A stretch of DNA of 64,000 nt from Sporosalibacterium faouarense (GTDB taxonomy: Bacteria > Bacillota > Clostridia > Tissierellales > VENL01). How positions within the stretch are numbered: the stretch's first letter is position 1; the number at the start of each line of letters is the position of its first letter. The translations under genes were made by a program, and so were the position numbers. A model generated the notes under the pieces. It had not been told where the DNA came from. It saw nothing but the letters and a program-made list of their open reading frames with translations, and searched no databases. Shown in pieces: positions 25,732 to 35,421 of this stretch. The stretch spans positions 1 to 64,000 of the forward strand of contig NZ_JAETGO010000066.1 of assembly GCF_016765695.1 (NCBI RefSeq), written 5' to 3'.

Positions 25732-26808
25732 TTACTCATATATTTTGGCTTTTTCTTCGCCTCTTAATACCCTTAATCCACCTTGCGCCAAAGCAATTAA
25801 TTCATCCTCACCTGGATAAACAAATATTTTAGATATAAATCCTATTCTATCAGTTATCCATTTAACGAATTCTTTACCATAAGCTATACCACCAGTTAAG
25901 ATGATTCCATCAACATTACCTTCTAATACTGCTGCACAGCTTCCGATTTCTTTAGCTATTTGATAAGCCATAGCTTTAAATACTAACTCAGCTTTTTCAT
26001 CACCAGCATTGATTCTTTTTTCTACTTCGATACCATCATTTGTTCCAAGATAAGCAACTAATCCACCTTGTCCCTTAATCTTCTTTTTGATATCAGCTAA
26101 TGTATATTTCCCTGAGAAGCAAAGCTTTGCTAAATCACCTACTGGAAGACCACCTGCTCTCTCTGGAGAAAATGGACCTTCACCATCAAGGGCATTATTA
26201 ACATCTACAACTCTTCCTTGTTTATGAGCTCCTACTGATACTCCACCACCCATATGAGCAACAATGAAGTTTAACTCATCATAATTTTTACCAATTTCTT
26301 TAGCAGCTCTTCTTGCAACTGCTTTTTGATTTAAAGCATGAAAAATGCTTTTTCTATCTAACTCAGGCATACCAGAAATTCTTGCTACGTCATCCATTTC
26401 ATCGACAACAACTGGATCAACTATAAATGCTGGTATGTTTAATTGTGAAGCTATTTCATTTGCAATAACTCCACCTAGATTTGAAGCATGCTCTCCTAAA
26501 ACTCCTACCTTTAGGTCTTCAAGCATTTTTTCATTTACTTCGTAAGTACCACCTGATATAGGTTTTAATAGTCCACCTCTACCTACTACAGCACTTAATT
26601 TAGTAATATTAATTCCTTTTTCATTAAGAATCTCAAGAATTATATTCTTTCTAAATTCATATTGATCAAATAATTTTTCAAATTTACCAATTTCTTCTGA
26701 TGAATGTCTTAAAGTTTCTTCTAAAACTAATTTTTCATTGTCAAATATTGCGATTTTTGTGGAAGTAGATCCTGGATTAATCGTTAGAATCCTATATGTT
26801 TCTGCCAT
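25732..26808 (-). CDS. buk: Butyrate/branched-chain fatty acid kinase 1
   Basis: A 358-aa acetokinase-family enzyme that transfers phosphate from an acyl phosphate to ADP. The N-terminus [17 protein letters not shown] is the nucleotide-binding start of Buk. [21 protein letters not shown] and [16 protein letters not shown] are the characteristic central blocks. With the neighbouring phosphotransacylase it would turn isobutyryl-CoA (or butyryl-CoA) into the acid with ATP gain. A second paralogue lies on the other side of ptb. Confidence 0.94.
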   Translation of the reverse strand: MAETYRILTINPGSTSTKIAIFDNEKLVLEETLRHSSEEIGKFEKLFDQYEFRKNIILEILNEKGINITKLSAVVGRGGLLKPISGGTYEVNEKMLEDLKVGVLGEHASNLGGVIANEIASQLNIPAFIVDPVVVDEMDDVARISGMPELDRKSIFHALNQKAVARRAAKEIGKNYDELNFIVAHMGGGVSVGAHKQGRVVDVNNALDGEGPFSPERAGGLPVGDLAKLCFSGKYTLADIKKKIKGQGGLVAYLGTNDGIEVEKRINAGDEKAELVFKAMAYQIAKEIGSCAAVLEGNVDGIILTGGIAYGKEFVKWITDRIGFISKIFVYPGEDELIALAQGGLRVLRGEEKAKIYE

Positions 26809-26845
26809 TACCTTCCCCTCCTAGTCTTATTTAGTTTATAATAAA

Positions 26846-27751
26846 TTATTTCTTTGACGCCATTAAAACTCCCAATGCTATTGAGTTAAGCTTTGCTTCA
26901 TCACTATCTGCCCTTGATGTTAATACTACAGGAGCAGCTGCACCTACTATGATACCAGCACTCTTAGATTTAGCTAAGAAATTTAAAGCTTTATATAAAA
27001 CATTTCCTGACTCAATATTTGGAGCTAAAATAATATCTGCATCTCCAGCTACTGGATGGTCTATACCTTTATGCTCTGCAGCTTCCTTAGATACTGCATT
27101 ATCTAAAGCAAATGGTCCACCAACCATACATCCTTTGATTTCTCCTCTTTGATTCATCTCTTCAAGCTCTTTAGCATCTACAGTAGCAGGCATTTTAGGA
27201 TTTACTTTTTCCTTTGCACATACTACTGCAACCTTAGGATTATCAATGTCAACTGAATGAGCAACAAAAGCTGCATTTTCTATTATTTGCTTCTTCTGGT
27301 TAAGATCCGGTGCTATATTCATTGCAGCATCTGTAACTAGTAACAGCTTATCATAATGCTCAGTGTCAAATACAGCCACGTGACTAAGAACCTTATCTGT
27401 TCTAAGACCAATTTCTTTATCTAGAACTGCTTTTAAAATAACTGAAGTATCAACTAACCCTTTCATAACAAGATGAGCTATTCCACTACTTACAAGCTCA
27501 ACTGCTTTTCTAGATGCCTCTGCTGGATCCTTGATATCTTCTATCCTAAACTTTGAAATATCCATTCCTATTTCTTTAGCTACGTTCTCAATCTTTTCTT
27601 TATCTCCAACAAGAATAGCATCTGCAATTCCCATGTCATTTGCATTTTTAACTGCAATTAGTACTTCTTTGTCCTGAGCCACTGCTACAGAAATAGTTTT
27701 TGGTCCTCTTTCTTTTGCTAGATTTAAAACATCGTTAAAACTCTTAATCAT
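26846..27751 (-). CDS. ptb: Phosphate butyryltransferase (Ptb-like)
   Basis: A 301-aa enzyme that exchanges CoA for phosphate on short- or branched-chain acyl-CoA. Blocks of the phosphate acyltransferase family are seen: NANDMGIADAILVGDKEKI, LVMKGLVDTSVILKAV, and VVGGPFALDNAVSKEAA read as MVGGPFALDNA. The ATG at 27751 is chosen because GAGGTGGAG lies just upstream and the following residues (MIKSFNDVLNLA) match the family start. It overlaps the preceding kinase stop by 8 bp. Confidence 0.94.
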   Translation of the reverse strand: MIKSFNDVLNLAKERGPKTISVAVAQDKEVLIAVKNANDMGIADAILVGDKEKIENVAKEIGMDISKFRIEDIKDPAEASRKAVELVSSGIAHLVMKGLVDTSVILKAVLDKEIGLRTDKVLSHVAVFDTEHYDKLLLVTDAAMNIAPDLNQKKQIIENAAFVAHSVDIDNPKVAVVCAKEKVNPKMPATVDAKELEEMNQRGEIKGCMVGGPFALDNAVSKEAAEHKGIDHPVAGDADIILAPNIESGNVLYKALNFLAKSKSAGIIVGAAAPVVLTSRADSDEAKLNSIALGVLMASKK

Positions 27752-28835
27752 TAATCTCCACCTCATCTTCATATATTTTTTCTTTTTCTTTACCTTCAAT
27801 AACTCTAAGAGTTCCTTCATTTAATGCTTCTAACTCATCTTCTCCTGGGTGAAGGATTACTGGCGCAATATATTCGACCATCTTAGTTATTTTGTCAGTT
27901 AATCGCTTAGAATATGCTAAACCACCAGTTAAAATAATATGGTCAACATTACCATTTAATACAGTAGCCATAGCACCAATTTCCTTAGCTACTTGATAAC
28001 TCATTGCTTCAAAGACTAATTTAGCTTTTTCATTTCCATTATCTATCATTTCATTTACCAGTTTTGCATCATTGGTTTCTAGATAAGCAACTAAGCCACC
28101 TTTGCCTTTTATCTTAGCCTTAATTTCTTTCAAAGTATATTCGCCAGAGAAACACATTTTTGCCAAATCCCCTGAAGGTAATCCACCTGTTCTTTCAGGA
28201 GAAAATGGTCCCATTTCGTTAGCATTATTTACATCAATTACTCTACCCTTTTGCATTGGAGCTACAGAAATTCCGCCACCAAGATGTGTAACAATTAGGT
28301 TTAAATCATTTAAATCTTTATTTAATTCATTGGCAATTCTATGTGATACAGCTTTAATATTTAAAGCATGGAATAGTGATCTTCTCTCTATTTCTGGTAT
28401 TCCTGATATCCTTGCGATGTCATCAAATTCATCCACTGCAACTGGATCTACTATATAGGATTGAATTCCTTCTTCATCAGCGATGCCTCTAGCTAAAATT
28501 CCGCCTAAATTAGAAGCATGTTCACCTTGTACACCTTTTTTAAGGTCCTCAATCATTTTATCGGTAACTAGATAAGTACCGCTAGGCATAGGTCTTAAAA
28601 GACCACCTCTCCCTACTACTGCTTTTAAAGAAGCTTTCGCCACTCCTTCTTTTTGAAGCCAGTCTACTATCAAATTAAGCCTATATTCATATTGATCTGT
28701 TATACTATCAAATTTTGATAATTCGTCCGAGTCATGTTCAATCTTTTTTAGGATAACCTTTTCCTGGTTTTGAAATACAGCCACCTTTGTAGAAGTTGAT
28801 CCTGGGTTTATCGCTAGTATGTATTTTCTTTCCAT
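27744..28835 (-). CDS. buk: Butyrate/branched-chain fatty acid kinase 2
   Basis: A 363-aa paralogue of the kinase at 25732. It starts [18 protein letters not shown] and has THLGGGISVAPMQKGRVIDV and GPFSPERTGGLPSGDL. It opens the operon behind the sigma-54 promoter and overlaps ptb. The two kinases are clearly diverged, so different acyl chain preferences are plausible. Confidence 0.94.
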   Translation of the reverse strand: MERKYILAINPGSTSTKVAVFQNQEKVILKKIEHDSDELSKFDSITDQYEYRLNLIVDWLQKEGVAKASLKAVVGRGGLLRPMPSGTYLVTDKMIEDLKKGVQGEHASNLGGILARGIADEEGIQSYIVDPVAVDEFDDIARISGIPEIERRSLFHALNIKAVSHRIANELNKDLNDLNLIVTHLGGGISVAPMQKGRVIDVNNANEMGPFSPERTGGLPSGDLAKMCFSGEYTLKEIKAKIKGKGGLVAYLETNDAKLVNEMIDNGNEKAKLVFEAMSYQVAKEIGAMATVLNGNVDHIILTGGLAYSKRLTDKITKMVEYIAPVILHPGEDELEALNEGTLRVIEGKEKEKIYEDEVEIND

Positions 28836-28876
28836 CTCCTCACCCCTAATCGATTTTATTCCAATAAATTAATAAT

Positions 28877-28892
28877 GCAATTGTTATACCAA
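28877..28892 (-). promoter_or_regulatory. Sigma-54 (-24/-12) promoter of the buk-ptb-vor operon
   Basis: On the minus strand TTGGTAT (28892-28886) and TTGCA (28880-28876) place the invariant GG and GC exactly 10 nt apart, matching the consensus YTGGCAC-N5-TTGCW at most positions. Start of transcription would be near 28866, 30 bp before the first gene. The adjacent enhancer-binding protein gene supports the call. Confidence 0.8.
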
Positions 28893-28994
28893 TTATTATG
28901 TTTCTTAAGATATAAAATTATTTTTTCCAATTTATTAAATTTTATAGTTAAGGATTGTCTATTTTCCTAGGTTTAATTATTTTACTTCAAATAA

Positions 28995-29028
28995 AAAAGA
29001 GATGTAAAAGTCATATGTTTTCACATCC
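28995..29028 (-). terminator. Terminator of the enhancer-binding protein gene
   Basis: GATGTAAAA (29001-29009) pairs with TTTTCACATC (29018-29027), and a TCTTTTTT tail follows on the minus strand. It lies between the activator sites and the sigma-54 promoter, separating the regulator transcript from the operon. Confidence 0.65.
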
Positions 29029-29061
29029 CCTTGTATTATTTGTTAACAAAATGATTTTCCT

Positions 29062-29117
29062 TGCAATGTTTTGCACGCAATGCTTTGCATCATAATTCAT
29101 TCTTGCAAAATATTGCA
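29062..29117. promoter_or_regulatory. Three activator sites TGCAA-N4-TTGCA
   Basis: Site 1 is TGCAA-tgtt-TTGCA (29062-29075). Site 2 abuts it (29076-29089) with one changed base. Site 3 is TGCAA-aata-TTGCA (29104-29117). They lie 170-240 bp upstream of the -24/-12 promoter and directly behind the regulator gene, the normal position of an upstream activating sequence. Confidence 0.75.
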
Positions 29118-29129
29118 TAGTTTTTTGCA

Positions 29130-30854
29130 CTAACTCAAATTATATTTGTCTAATTTATAATAAAGATTTCTAATCGATATTCCCATAGCCCTTGCAGCAT
29201 CGGTTTTATTTTTGCATTTTCGTAAAGTCTTTTCAATGTGATTCTTTTCAGCAGTTTCTATGACATCACTAAGCTTTGCATTTTCTGTCTTGTCTCTTAA
29301 ATTTAGTTCAGCTTTATTATTGTCCAATATATCTGCATTGTGTAGCCCTAGCTCTGGAAGATGATCAGTTAGTATTTCTCCTTCACCAATTCTCATACTT
29401 ATTATAGCCCTACCAATTACATTCTCAAGTTCTCTTACATTACCAGGCCAATCATGTCCCTTTAAAGCTTTAAGCGCTTCGTCAGATATGTCAATTACTC
29501 TTCTACCATATTCTTGATTAAACTTCTTAATTGAATAAAGGACTAAATTATATATATCATCTTTTCTATCATTTAAAGTTGGAATAGTTATAGGAAATAC
29601 ATTTAGCCTATAATATAGATCTTCTCTAAATTTTTTATCTAAAACTGCCTTTTCTAAATCCATATTAGTGGCGGCAATTATTCTTACATTAATACTTACA
29701 GGTTTAGTTCCACCAACCCTTACAATTTCTCTCTCTTGTAATACTCTCAAGAGTTTTACCTGAGTGTTTAAACTAATTTCACCGATTTCATCCAAGAAAA
29801 TGGTTCCTCCACTAGCTTGCTCAAACAATCCTTTTTTACCACCCTTTTTAGCCCCTGTAAATGCTCCCTCTTCATATCCAAATAGCTCACTTTCAAGAAG
29901 ACTTTCACTAAGAGCGGCGCAATTTACTCTTACAAATTGATTAAATTTTCTATTGCTTTCATTGTGTATAGCATGGGCAAATAATTCCTTACCAGTACCA
30001 CTTGCACCTCTTAAAATTACCGTAGCAGGTGTTTCAGCTGCCTTTTTTGCCTTTTCTATTGCAGCTAATAAAAGTTTATTATTTCCAACTATATCATCAA
30101 AGGTATATTTTGCTTCAAGCTTTCTAATTATCTGCTTCGCCTCTCTAAGCTCATTATTTAGGCGAATTATCTCTGACACATCATGCAGTACTCCTACACT
30201 ACCCCTTAACTCTCCATCTACTATTATGGGGGCTGCTGTAGCAATTACTTCTTTTTTATACGGACCAACCTTAAGGCGTGCATTCTCTATGGGCTTTTTT
30301 GTTTCTAATACCTTCATATGAATGCTGTCCCCTTCAGCAATATCTGCTGTTGCATGCTTACCTATAATTTCTGCCTTATTTAGTCCTGTGACCTCTGTAT
30401 ATGCAGGATTTATCATAACATAGATTCCATCTTGATCCACCACACATATGGCATCTTGCGTTGAATCAAATATTGCTTCTAACATGCTTTGCATCTCTTC
30501 AAGTTCGGTATTTTGGGATGTCAAATCTAGCATATCTGTTATATCTCTAAAAACTGCTACTGCTCCTATTATATTACCTTCTTTATCATTTACTGGCATT
30601 CTATTTGTAATTATCTTAATGTCTTCTAGATCTTGCTGTCTATTTAACTCAAAATCTCCTGTTTCCAATATATACATTAATCTAGTATTCTTTATAACGT
30701 CTCTAACAGGCTTATCTAAAGCATAGCTTGCATCTATTCCGGTCAATTGTTCTGCTGCCTTGTTAAACAAAGTAATCGTACCAGTTTCATCAACTGCAAT
30801 CATAGCATCGTGGGTCGAATTGAGTATTACTTCTAGTTCCTTTCTCAAATTCAT
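29130..30854 (-). CDS. Sigma-54-dependent transcriptional activator with two PAS domains
   Basis: A 574-aa enhancer-binding protein. Two PAS sensor domains occupy about 1-110 ([19 protein letters not shown]) and 125-235 ([19 protein letters not shown]). The AAA+ domain (about 255-490) has Walker A GASGTGKE, the sigma-54 loop GAFTGA and Walker [11 protein letters not shown] Fis-type helix-turn-helix is at the C-terminus ([19 protein letters not shown]). It probably senses a small molecule or redox state and activates the buk-ptb-vor operon. AAGGAGG abuts the ATG at 30854, so a TTG at 30848 may be the real start. Confidence 0.93.
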   Translation of the reverse strand: MNLRKELEVILNSTHDAMIAVDETGTITLFNKAAEQLTGIDASYALDKPVRDVIKNTRLMYILETGDFELNRQQDLEDIKIITNRMPVNDKEGNIIGAVAVFRDITDMLDLTSQNTELEEMQSMLEAIFDSTQDAICVVDQDGIYVMINPAYTEVTGLNKAEIIGKHATADIAEGDSIHMKVLETKKPIENARLKVGPYKKEVIATAAPIIVDGELRGSVGVLHDVSEIIRLNNELREAKQIIRKLEAKYTFDDIVGNNKLLLAAIEKAKKAAETPATVILRGASGTGKELFAHAIHNESNRKFNQFVRVNCAALSESLLESELFGYEEGAFTGAKKGGKKGLFEQASGGTIFLDEIGEISLNTQVKLLRVLQEREIVRVGGTKPVSINVRIIAATNMDLEKAVLDKKFREDLYYRLNVFPITIPTLNDRKDDIYNLVLYSIKKFNQEYGRRVIDISDEALKALKGHDWPGNVRELENVIGRAIISMRIGEGEILTDHLPELGLHNADILDNNKAELNLRDKTENAKLSDVIETAEKNHIEKTLRKCKNKTDAARAMGISIRNLYYKLDKYNLS

Positions 30855-30896
30855 CCTCCTTGCATTTTTATAATTTATCTAATTGAGTAAAACACT

Positions 30897-32201
30897 CTAA
30901 TCATTTGATTGACTAGTGTTAGTTGCTTGATCACTATCATTTTCATTATCATTAGGATTTTGATTATCAACTTCTTCAGCGTCTTCATTTATCTTTTCTA
31001 GTGTCATATTAATTGTTTTTGGACTTATATTAATTATTTCTACCTCTTCATCTATTAATCCCTTAACTTCTACTTTATGTTCCCCTTCTGTCAATCCATC
31101 TAAATCTACATATAAGGTTATATCTCTTTTTTCTATTGAATTAATTATACTTTCAATTCCACTAACTGTGATTGATACTTTATTCTCAACTGAATCCTCA
31201 TTAACCTCTAATCCTTCTGCTATTTTAAGGAATGTTAGGTCTCCAATTGTATATTCAAAAGTTTTTTCTACTATTGGTTCTACAGTTATTTCAACATTTG
31301 CTACAGTCTGTGAGTTAACAGTTCGTAGCCCTTCTGGAATTATTAATTCTACTTCAGTCGAATAATCAGATGTTAGATAACTTACATCAATCGGATTAGT
31401 TAAAAGCGCTGAAGCATTTTGAATGGCTTCTTCAGAACCCATTACCTCTATAGTATTTGGACTAGTTTTAATTCCTGTGATTTCATATCCTCTAAAAGGT
31501 GATCCTTCAATCTGAGGTTCTATTGACAGATTTTTACCCCTTAGGATAGGAACCGTTATCTCAACATTACTTGGTTCCTTTTCAACTAGATTTACTTCCT
31601 TACCCTTATCATCTAATACATTATATGGTACATTCACTACTAGATCTTCGTTTGCATCAGCCACATCGACTGTCGCTACAACCTTACTAACAGAATTCAC
31701 CCAAGTCCTTGGTCCTTTTATAAGAACAGATTCAGGCTTTACTATTGCATTTCCTGTATGATATCCCTCAACTACACTTCCACTCTTTTGTATAGATACT
31801 GGTATCTTTTTAGATATTATTTCATCAATTTTAAATTTGGCTTCTTTAGGAGTATAGCTTTCTATCTCCATATTATCTAAGGGGCTTATATCTATAGGGA
31901 ATCTCTGCATCCCATCTGTAGCTCCTATTAAATCTACATATGCTTTTATATCCTTTTCAGTAATATTTAATACATCATTTCTTCTTCCATTAACTTTCAC
32001 TGAAATTTGAACCTCATTGGGCTCCATTATATATAAATTTGATTGAGTAATATAATCTTCATTTTTTAAAGCTACTTTTATATTTGCAAATTCCTTAGTT
32101 ATCCTAGGATTAACCTCTCCCATAACATAAACCCATAATATTGTTGCAATGAAAACGGCTAAAATTCTTATGGTTATATTTCTTTTTTTATTTTTCACCA
32201 T
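30897..32201 (-). CDS. cdaR: YbbR-repeat protein CdaR, regulator of diadenylate cyclase
   Basis: A 434-aa extracellular protein anchored by one N-terminal helix (about 9-27, ITIRILAVFIATILWVYVMG). Four YbbR-like repeats follow (about 35-120, 125-215, 220-305 and 310-395), and an acidic, Asn/Asp-rich C-terminal tail (about 400-434) ends the protein. In Firmicutes CdaR interacts with CdaA and adjusts c-di-AMP synthesis. It overlaps the cdaA stop by 14 bp, so the two are coupled. Confidence 0.93.
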   Translation of the reverse strand: MVKNKKRNITIRILAVFIATILWVYVMGEVNPRITKEFANIKVALKNEDYITQSNLYIMEPNEVQISVKVNGRRNDVLNITEKDIKAYVDLIGATDGMQRFPIDISPLDNMEIESYTPKEAKFKIDEIISKKIPVSIQKSGSVVEGYHTGNAIVKPESVLIKGPRTWVNSVSKVVATVDVADANEDLVVNVPYNVLDDKGKEVNLVEKEPSNVEITVPILRGKNLSIEPQIEGSPFRGYEITGIKTSPNTIEVMGSEEAIQNASALLTNPIDVSYLTSDYSTEVELIIPEGLRTVNSQTVANVEITVEPIVEKTFEYTIGDLTFLKIAEGLEVNEDSVENKVSITVSGIESIINSIEKRDITLYVDLDGLTEGEHKVEVKGLIDEEVEIINISPKTINMTLEKINEDAEEVDNQNPNDNENDSDQATNTSQSND

Positions 32202-33006
32202 ATTTTTGCCTCCATTTATTGAATATACTTTGTTTTTGGCTATTAGGTTTATATATGTCTTTTAGTGTACCTCTTAAGGTTTGTATATCTAAATATCTAG
32301 ATAGGCTTCCATTATCAGCTGTAGATATTGCTCCTGTTTCTTCAGAAACGACTATAGCAATTGCATCAGATTTTTCTGTTATTCCCAAAGCTGCCCTATG
32401 TCTAGTTCCTAAGTCCTTACTTAAATGCAAATTATCTGTCAATGGTAAAAAACAACCTGCCGCTTTAACTGTCTCATCCTTTATAATAACGGCACCATCA
32501 TGTAATGGAGTATTAGGTATAAAAATATTAATTAAAAGTCCACTAGAGACCTGTCCATTAATTCTACTCCCAGTCTCAACAACCTCATTTAAACCAGTAT
32601 CCCTTTCAAAAACAATAAGTGCACCTATTTTCTGTCTAGATAAGGATGCAACAGCTTCAACTATCTCTTCAATCAAACCGGTCATAGCTTCATCCTTTAT
32701 CTCTACAAAGGATTTAGTAAAAAGCCTACTCCGTCCTAAATACTCCAGGGCTCTTCTAAGTTCAGGTTGAAAAACTATCAAAAGAGCTATAACTCCAACT
32801 GTCATTGTCTTCTCAAGTATCCATTGAACTGTATATAGCTCAAGTATCTGACTCATCCTAGTAGCGACAAGTAGCAATATAATCCCTTTAATCAACTGTT
32901 CGGCTCTAGTTTCCCTTATAAGCATAAATAGTTTATAAAAGGCAAATGCCACTATAGCTATATCAATAATATCTCTAATTCTTATATTTAGAAACAGCTC
33001 TTTCAT
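32188..33006 (-). CDS. cdaA: Membrane diadenylate cyclase CdaA
   Basis: Makes the second messenger c-di-AMP from two ATP. Three N-terminal helices span about 5-85 and the DAC domain covers about 95-255, with the catalytic motifs LHDGAVII and GTRHRAALG both intact. Length is about 272 aa. The ATG at 33006 fits the usual N-terminus (MKELFLNIRIRDIIDI); an ATG at 33024 is also possible, and neither has an ideally spaced ribosome site. In most Firmicutes glmM follows cdaAR, but here glmM lies near 5-6.5 kb. Confidence 0.95.
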   Translation of the reverse strand: MKELFLNIRIRDIIDIAIVAFAFYKLFMLIRETRAEQLIKGIILLLVATRMSQILELYTVQWILEKTMTVGVIALLIVFQPELRRALEYLGRSRLFTKSFVEIKDEAMTGLIEEIVEAVASLSRQKIGALIVFERDTGLNEVVETGSRINGQVSSGLLINIFIPNTPLHDGAVIIKDETVKAAGCFLPLTDNLHLSKDLGTRHRAALGITEKSDAIAIVVSEETGAISTADNGSLSRYLDIQTLRGTLKDIYKPNSQKQSIFNKWRQKYGEK

Positions 33007-33154
33007 ATATTGCAACCCATACACCCCTATACAAAAATAATTTGTTACAAATTTACAGAAAAGTTCAAAAAGTTAATCTTATATTTAATTATATAATAAA
33101 TATCATCCTTTTAAAATACCTCTTTAAACAAAATATAGCCAGAAATAAGAATAC

Positions 33155-34420
33155 TCATTGCTGGCTCATTTTACTAATCGTTTGATTATATGATTCTTCA
33201 ATTTTTGAGTAAACTTCTTCACTGAGTTCACTGTCCTTATTACCTAAATAATCTGTAGTTGGTAATACTTCATATACAAATTTATCTGAACCCTCATATC
33301 TATTTACCCAGGTAGGAATATAATCTATATCCTTTATAGTTGTTTCACCACTAAAAGCATCTTTTTCAATTTGTAATTTAACAATTATACCATCTTCGGT
33401 ATATTTATCATTTCTTAAATCTAAGGTCTCTCTTCTTTGGTTAGATATAAAATTACCCATGGAATATATTATGAATTTATTTGAACCATTATGATTGATA
33501 ATCTCTGATTTTTGAATAACATGAGGATGAGAACCTAATATTATATCAGCTCCCCATTGTACCATTTTTTCCCCTAATTGAATTTGTTCATTGCTAGGGC
33601 TAAGCTGATATTCATTTCCCCAATGTATAACCACTGCTGTAATATCCGCTCCTAATTCATCTGCTTTCTCAATATCTCTCTTGATTTTATTTTCATCTAT
33701 AATATTAACCATTGTTCCTAATTCACTAGTGGTTAATAAGCTTTCTAAGCCATTACATCCATAAGTATAGGCTAGTAGCCCTATTTTAATTCCATTTATT
33801 TCTTTTATCCTAACTCTCTCACTTGGCTCTTTATATGTTCCAATACTATCCATACCTAATTCATTTATTTTATCTATAGTATTTATAAGACCATGCTTCC
33901 CTTTATCTAAACTATGGTTATTGGCAGTTGATAAAACATCTAGACCTGTAGCCTTTAAAGCCTGTAGAGTTTCTATCGGACTATTAAAGGTAGGATACCC
34001 AGTATATCTATATTGTGGTCCTGCAACAACTGATTCAAAATTAGCTATAGCTAAATCAGCAGAGCTTATATATGGCTTAACCTTTTCAAAGACAGATCTA
34101 AAGTCATATCTTCCATTTTCCTTATTAAATGCACTAATTATTTGGGTAGTATGAAACATAATATCACCCGTAGCTACAATAGTTGCAGTTTTATTCGGTA
34201 ATATAAAGTGAGAATCACCATCACTCATCTGAGATTCTAAGATATGTCTAGGTCTATGAAAATTTAAAAACTTAGAGCTAGATATATTTTTTTGACCATC
34301 ATCTTCTATATGACTTGTCCCAAATCTCCCTGAGATATACTTTCCAGAAGTTATTATTAGAATAAGTAGCAATATTACTATAGGTAATCTATATTTACTA
34401 TTCTTAACTTTTTTGCTCAT
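33155..34420 (-). CDS. CapA-family metallophosphatase-like protein
   Basis: A 421-aa protein with an N-terminal membrane anchor (about 11-30). The CapA/PgsA-type calcineurin-like domain (about 80-370) has ATGDIMFH for the first metal ligands, LAIANFESVV, STANNHSLDKG, VVIHWGNEY, and the LGSHPHVIQ His pair. Such proteins are linked to poly-gamma-glutamate or surface polymer synthesis, but many are unassigned. No other capsule genes are adjacent, so the substrate is unknown. GGAGAG precedes the ATG. Confidence 0.88.
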   Translation of the reverse strand: MSKKVKNSKYRLPIVILLLILIITSGKYISGRFGTSHIEDDGQKNISSSKFLNFHRPRHILESQMSDGDSHFILPNKTATIVATGDIMFHTTQIISAFNKENGRYDFRSVFEKVKPYISSADLAIANFESVVAGPQYRYTGYPTFNSPIETLQALKATGLDVLSTANNHSLDKGKHGLINTIDKINELGMDSIGTYKEPSERVRIKEINGIKIGLLAYTYGCNGLESLLTTSELGTMVNIIDENKIKRDIEKADELGADITAVVIHWGNEYQLSPSNEQIQLGEKMVQWGADIILGSHPHVIQKSEIINHNGSNKFIIYSMGNFISNQRRETLDLRNDKYTEDGIIVKLQIEKDAFSGETTIKDIDYIPTWVNRYEGSDKFVYEVLPTTDYLGNKDSELSEEVYSKIEESYNQTISKMSQQ

Positions 34421-34573
34421 CTAAACTCTCCTTTTCTATAGAATATATTCTACTCTTATATATTTTTTACTATGTCTAATCCTAAATTGATTTCAAAAAT
34501 ATTTAATTCTCTAAATGATTTAACATTTCTATAATTATATTAAAATTCCTCTATTTTTTTAAAATTACTTTAA

Positions 34574-35290
34574 TTATTCTTTCCTATCATTTAGTCTATC
34601 ATATTTTAATTTTGATTCATGCATATAGTGATTCAATTTCTTTTGATTTATCCACCATATATATATAACATAAGGTATAAATAAACCAGCTAATATAGGT
34701 ATTTTAGCCATAAGAATAAAATCAAATACACCATGCAGAATTACTGGCATATATAGAGACTTTTTTAGATAGTGCCTTTCACTGGCTTTATCTTTAGAAA
34801 ATTTTGCCAAAGAGAGATAATATCCCATGGTTACTGCAAAAATTGCGTGGGCTGGAACAGAAAGGACTCCTCTATAAACTCCAACATATGGATTATAGCC
34901 AAACCTAAAAACTACATACATTATATTTTCCACAGTGGCAAATCCCAGAGCAGAAAATATTGCATATACTATCCCATCAAGTTTCTCATCAAAATTAGAG
35001 TTCTTATATACTATTCTTAAGACTATTTCTCGCTTAAAAAATTCTTCAGTAAAGCCTGCAACTATAAAAGACGTAAATACTATTCCTAAAGTTCCTCCAA
35101 AAACATTAAGATACATAAAAAACTTTTCAAAAACTATAGTGGGCAATATTGATAGTGCTCCAAATATGAAGGTTTTCAACAATAAACCTATAGGTTCCCT
35201 ATCGTATCTATCGCTTAAATACACTGCAAATGCAATAGAAATAGCCGGAGTAACTGCAATTACAAATAATCTGGTGACCAAATTCTTCAT
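34574..35290 (-). CDS. PrsW-family intramembrane metalloprotease
   Basis: A 238-aa membrane protein with seven or eight helices. The PrsW signature is present: FTEEFFKRE in one helix, FSALGFATVENIMY in the next, then VPAHAIFAVTMGYY and LHGVFDFIL, giving the EE, EN, H and HD residues that form the active site in the CPBP/PrsW superfamily. PrsW proteins cleave membrane anti-sigma factors in some Bacilli. The DUF4179 protein is a conceivable substrate, but nothing links them directly. AGGAGG abuts the ATG, so a TTG at 35281 may be used. Confidence 0.88.
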   Translation of the reverse strand: MKNLVTRLFVIAVTPAISIAFAVYLSDRYDREPIGLLLKTFIFGALSILPTIVFEKFFMYLNVFGGTLGIVFTSFIVAGFTEEFFKREIVLRIVYKNSNFDEKLDGIVYAIFSALGFATVENIMYVVFRFGYNPYVGVYRGVLSVPAHAIFAVTMGYYLSLAKFSKDKASERHYLKKSLYMPVILHGVFDFILMAKIPILAGLFIPYVIYIWWINQKKLNHYMHESKLKYDRLNDRKE

Positions 35291-35348
35291 CCTCCTATTG
35301 TGTTAATAGGTTTATTATTTGTATCATTTCCTCTGTTAATTCCTTTTC

Positions 35349-35384
35349 CAAAAAAGAATTAAATCTTCCATAGGAAGACTTAAT
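35349..35384 (-). terminator. Terminator of the SpoIIE-type phosphatase gene
   Basis: ATTAAATCTTCC and GGAAGACTTAAT form a 12-bp stem with one mismatch and a 3-nt loop, followed on the minus strand by TCTTTTTT. It lies about 40 bp beyond the stop at 35422. Confidence 0.75.
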
Positions 35385-35421
35385 CACCTTTATTGTTTTT
35401 TTAGATTTATATTATAGATAA

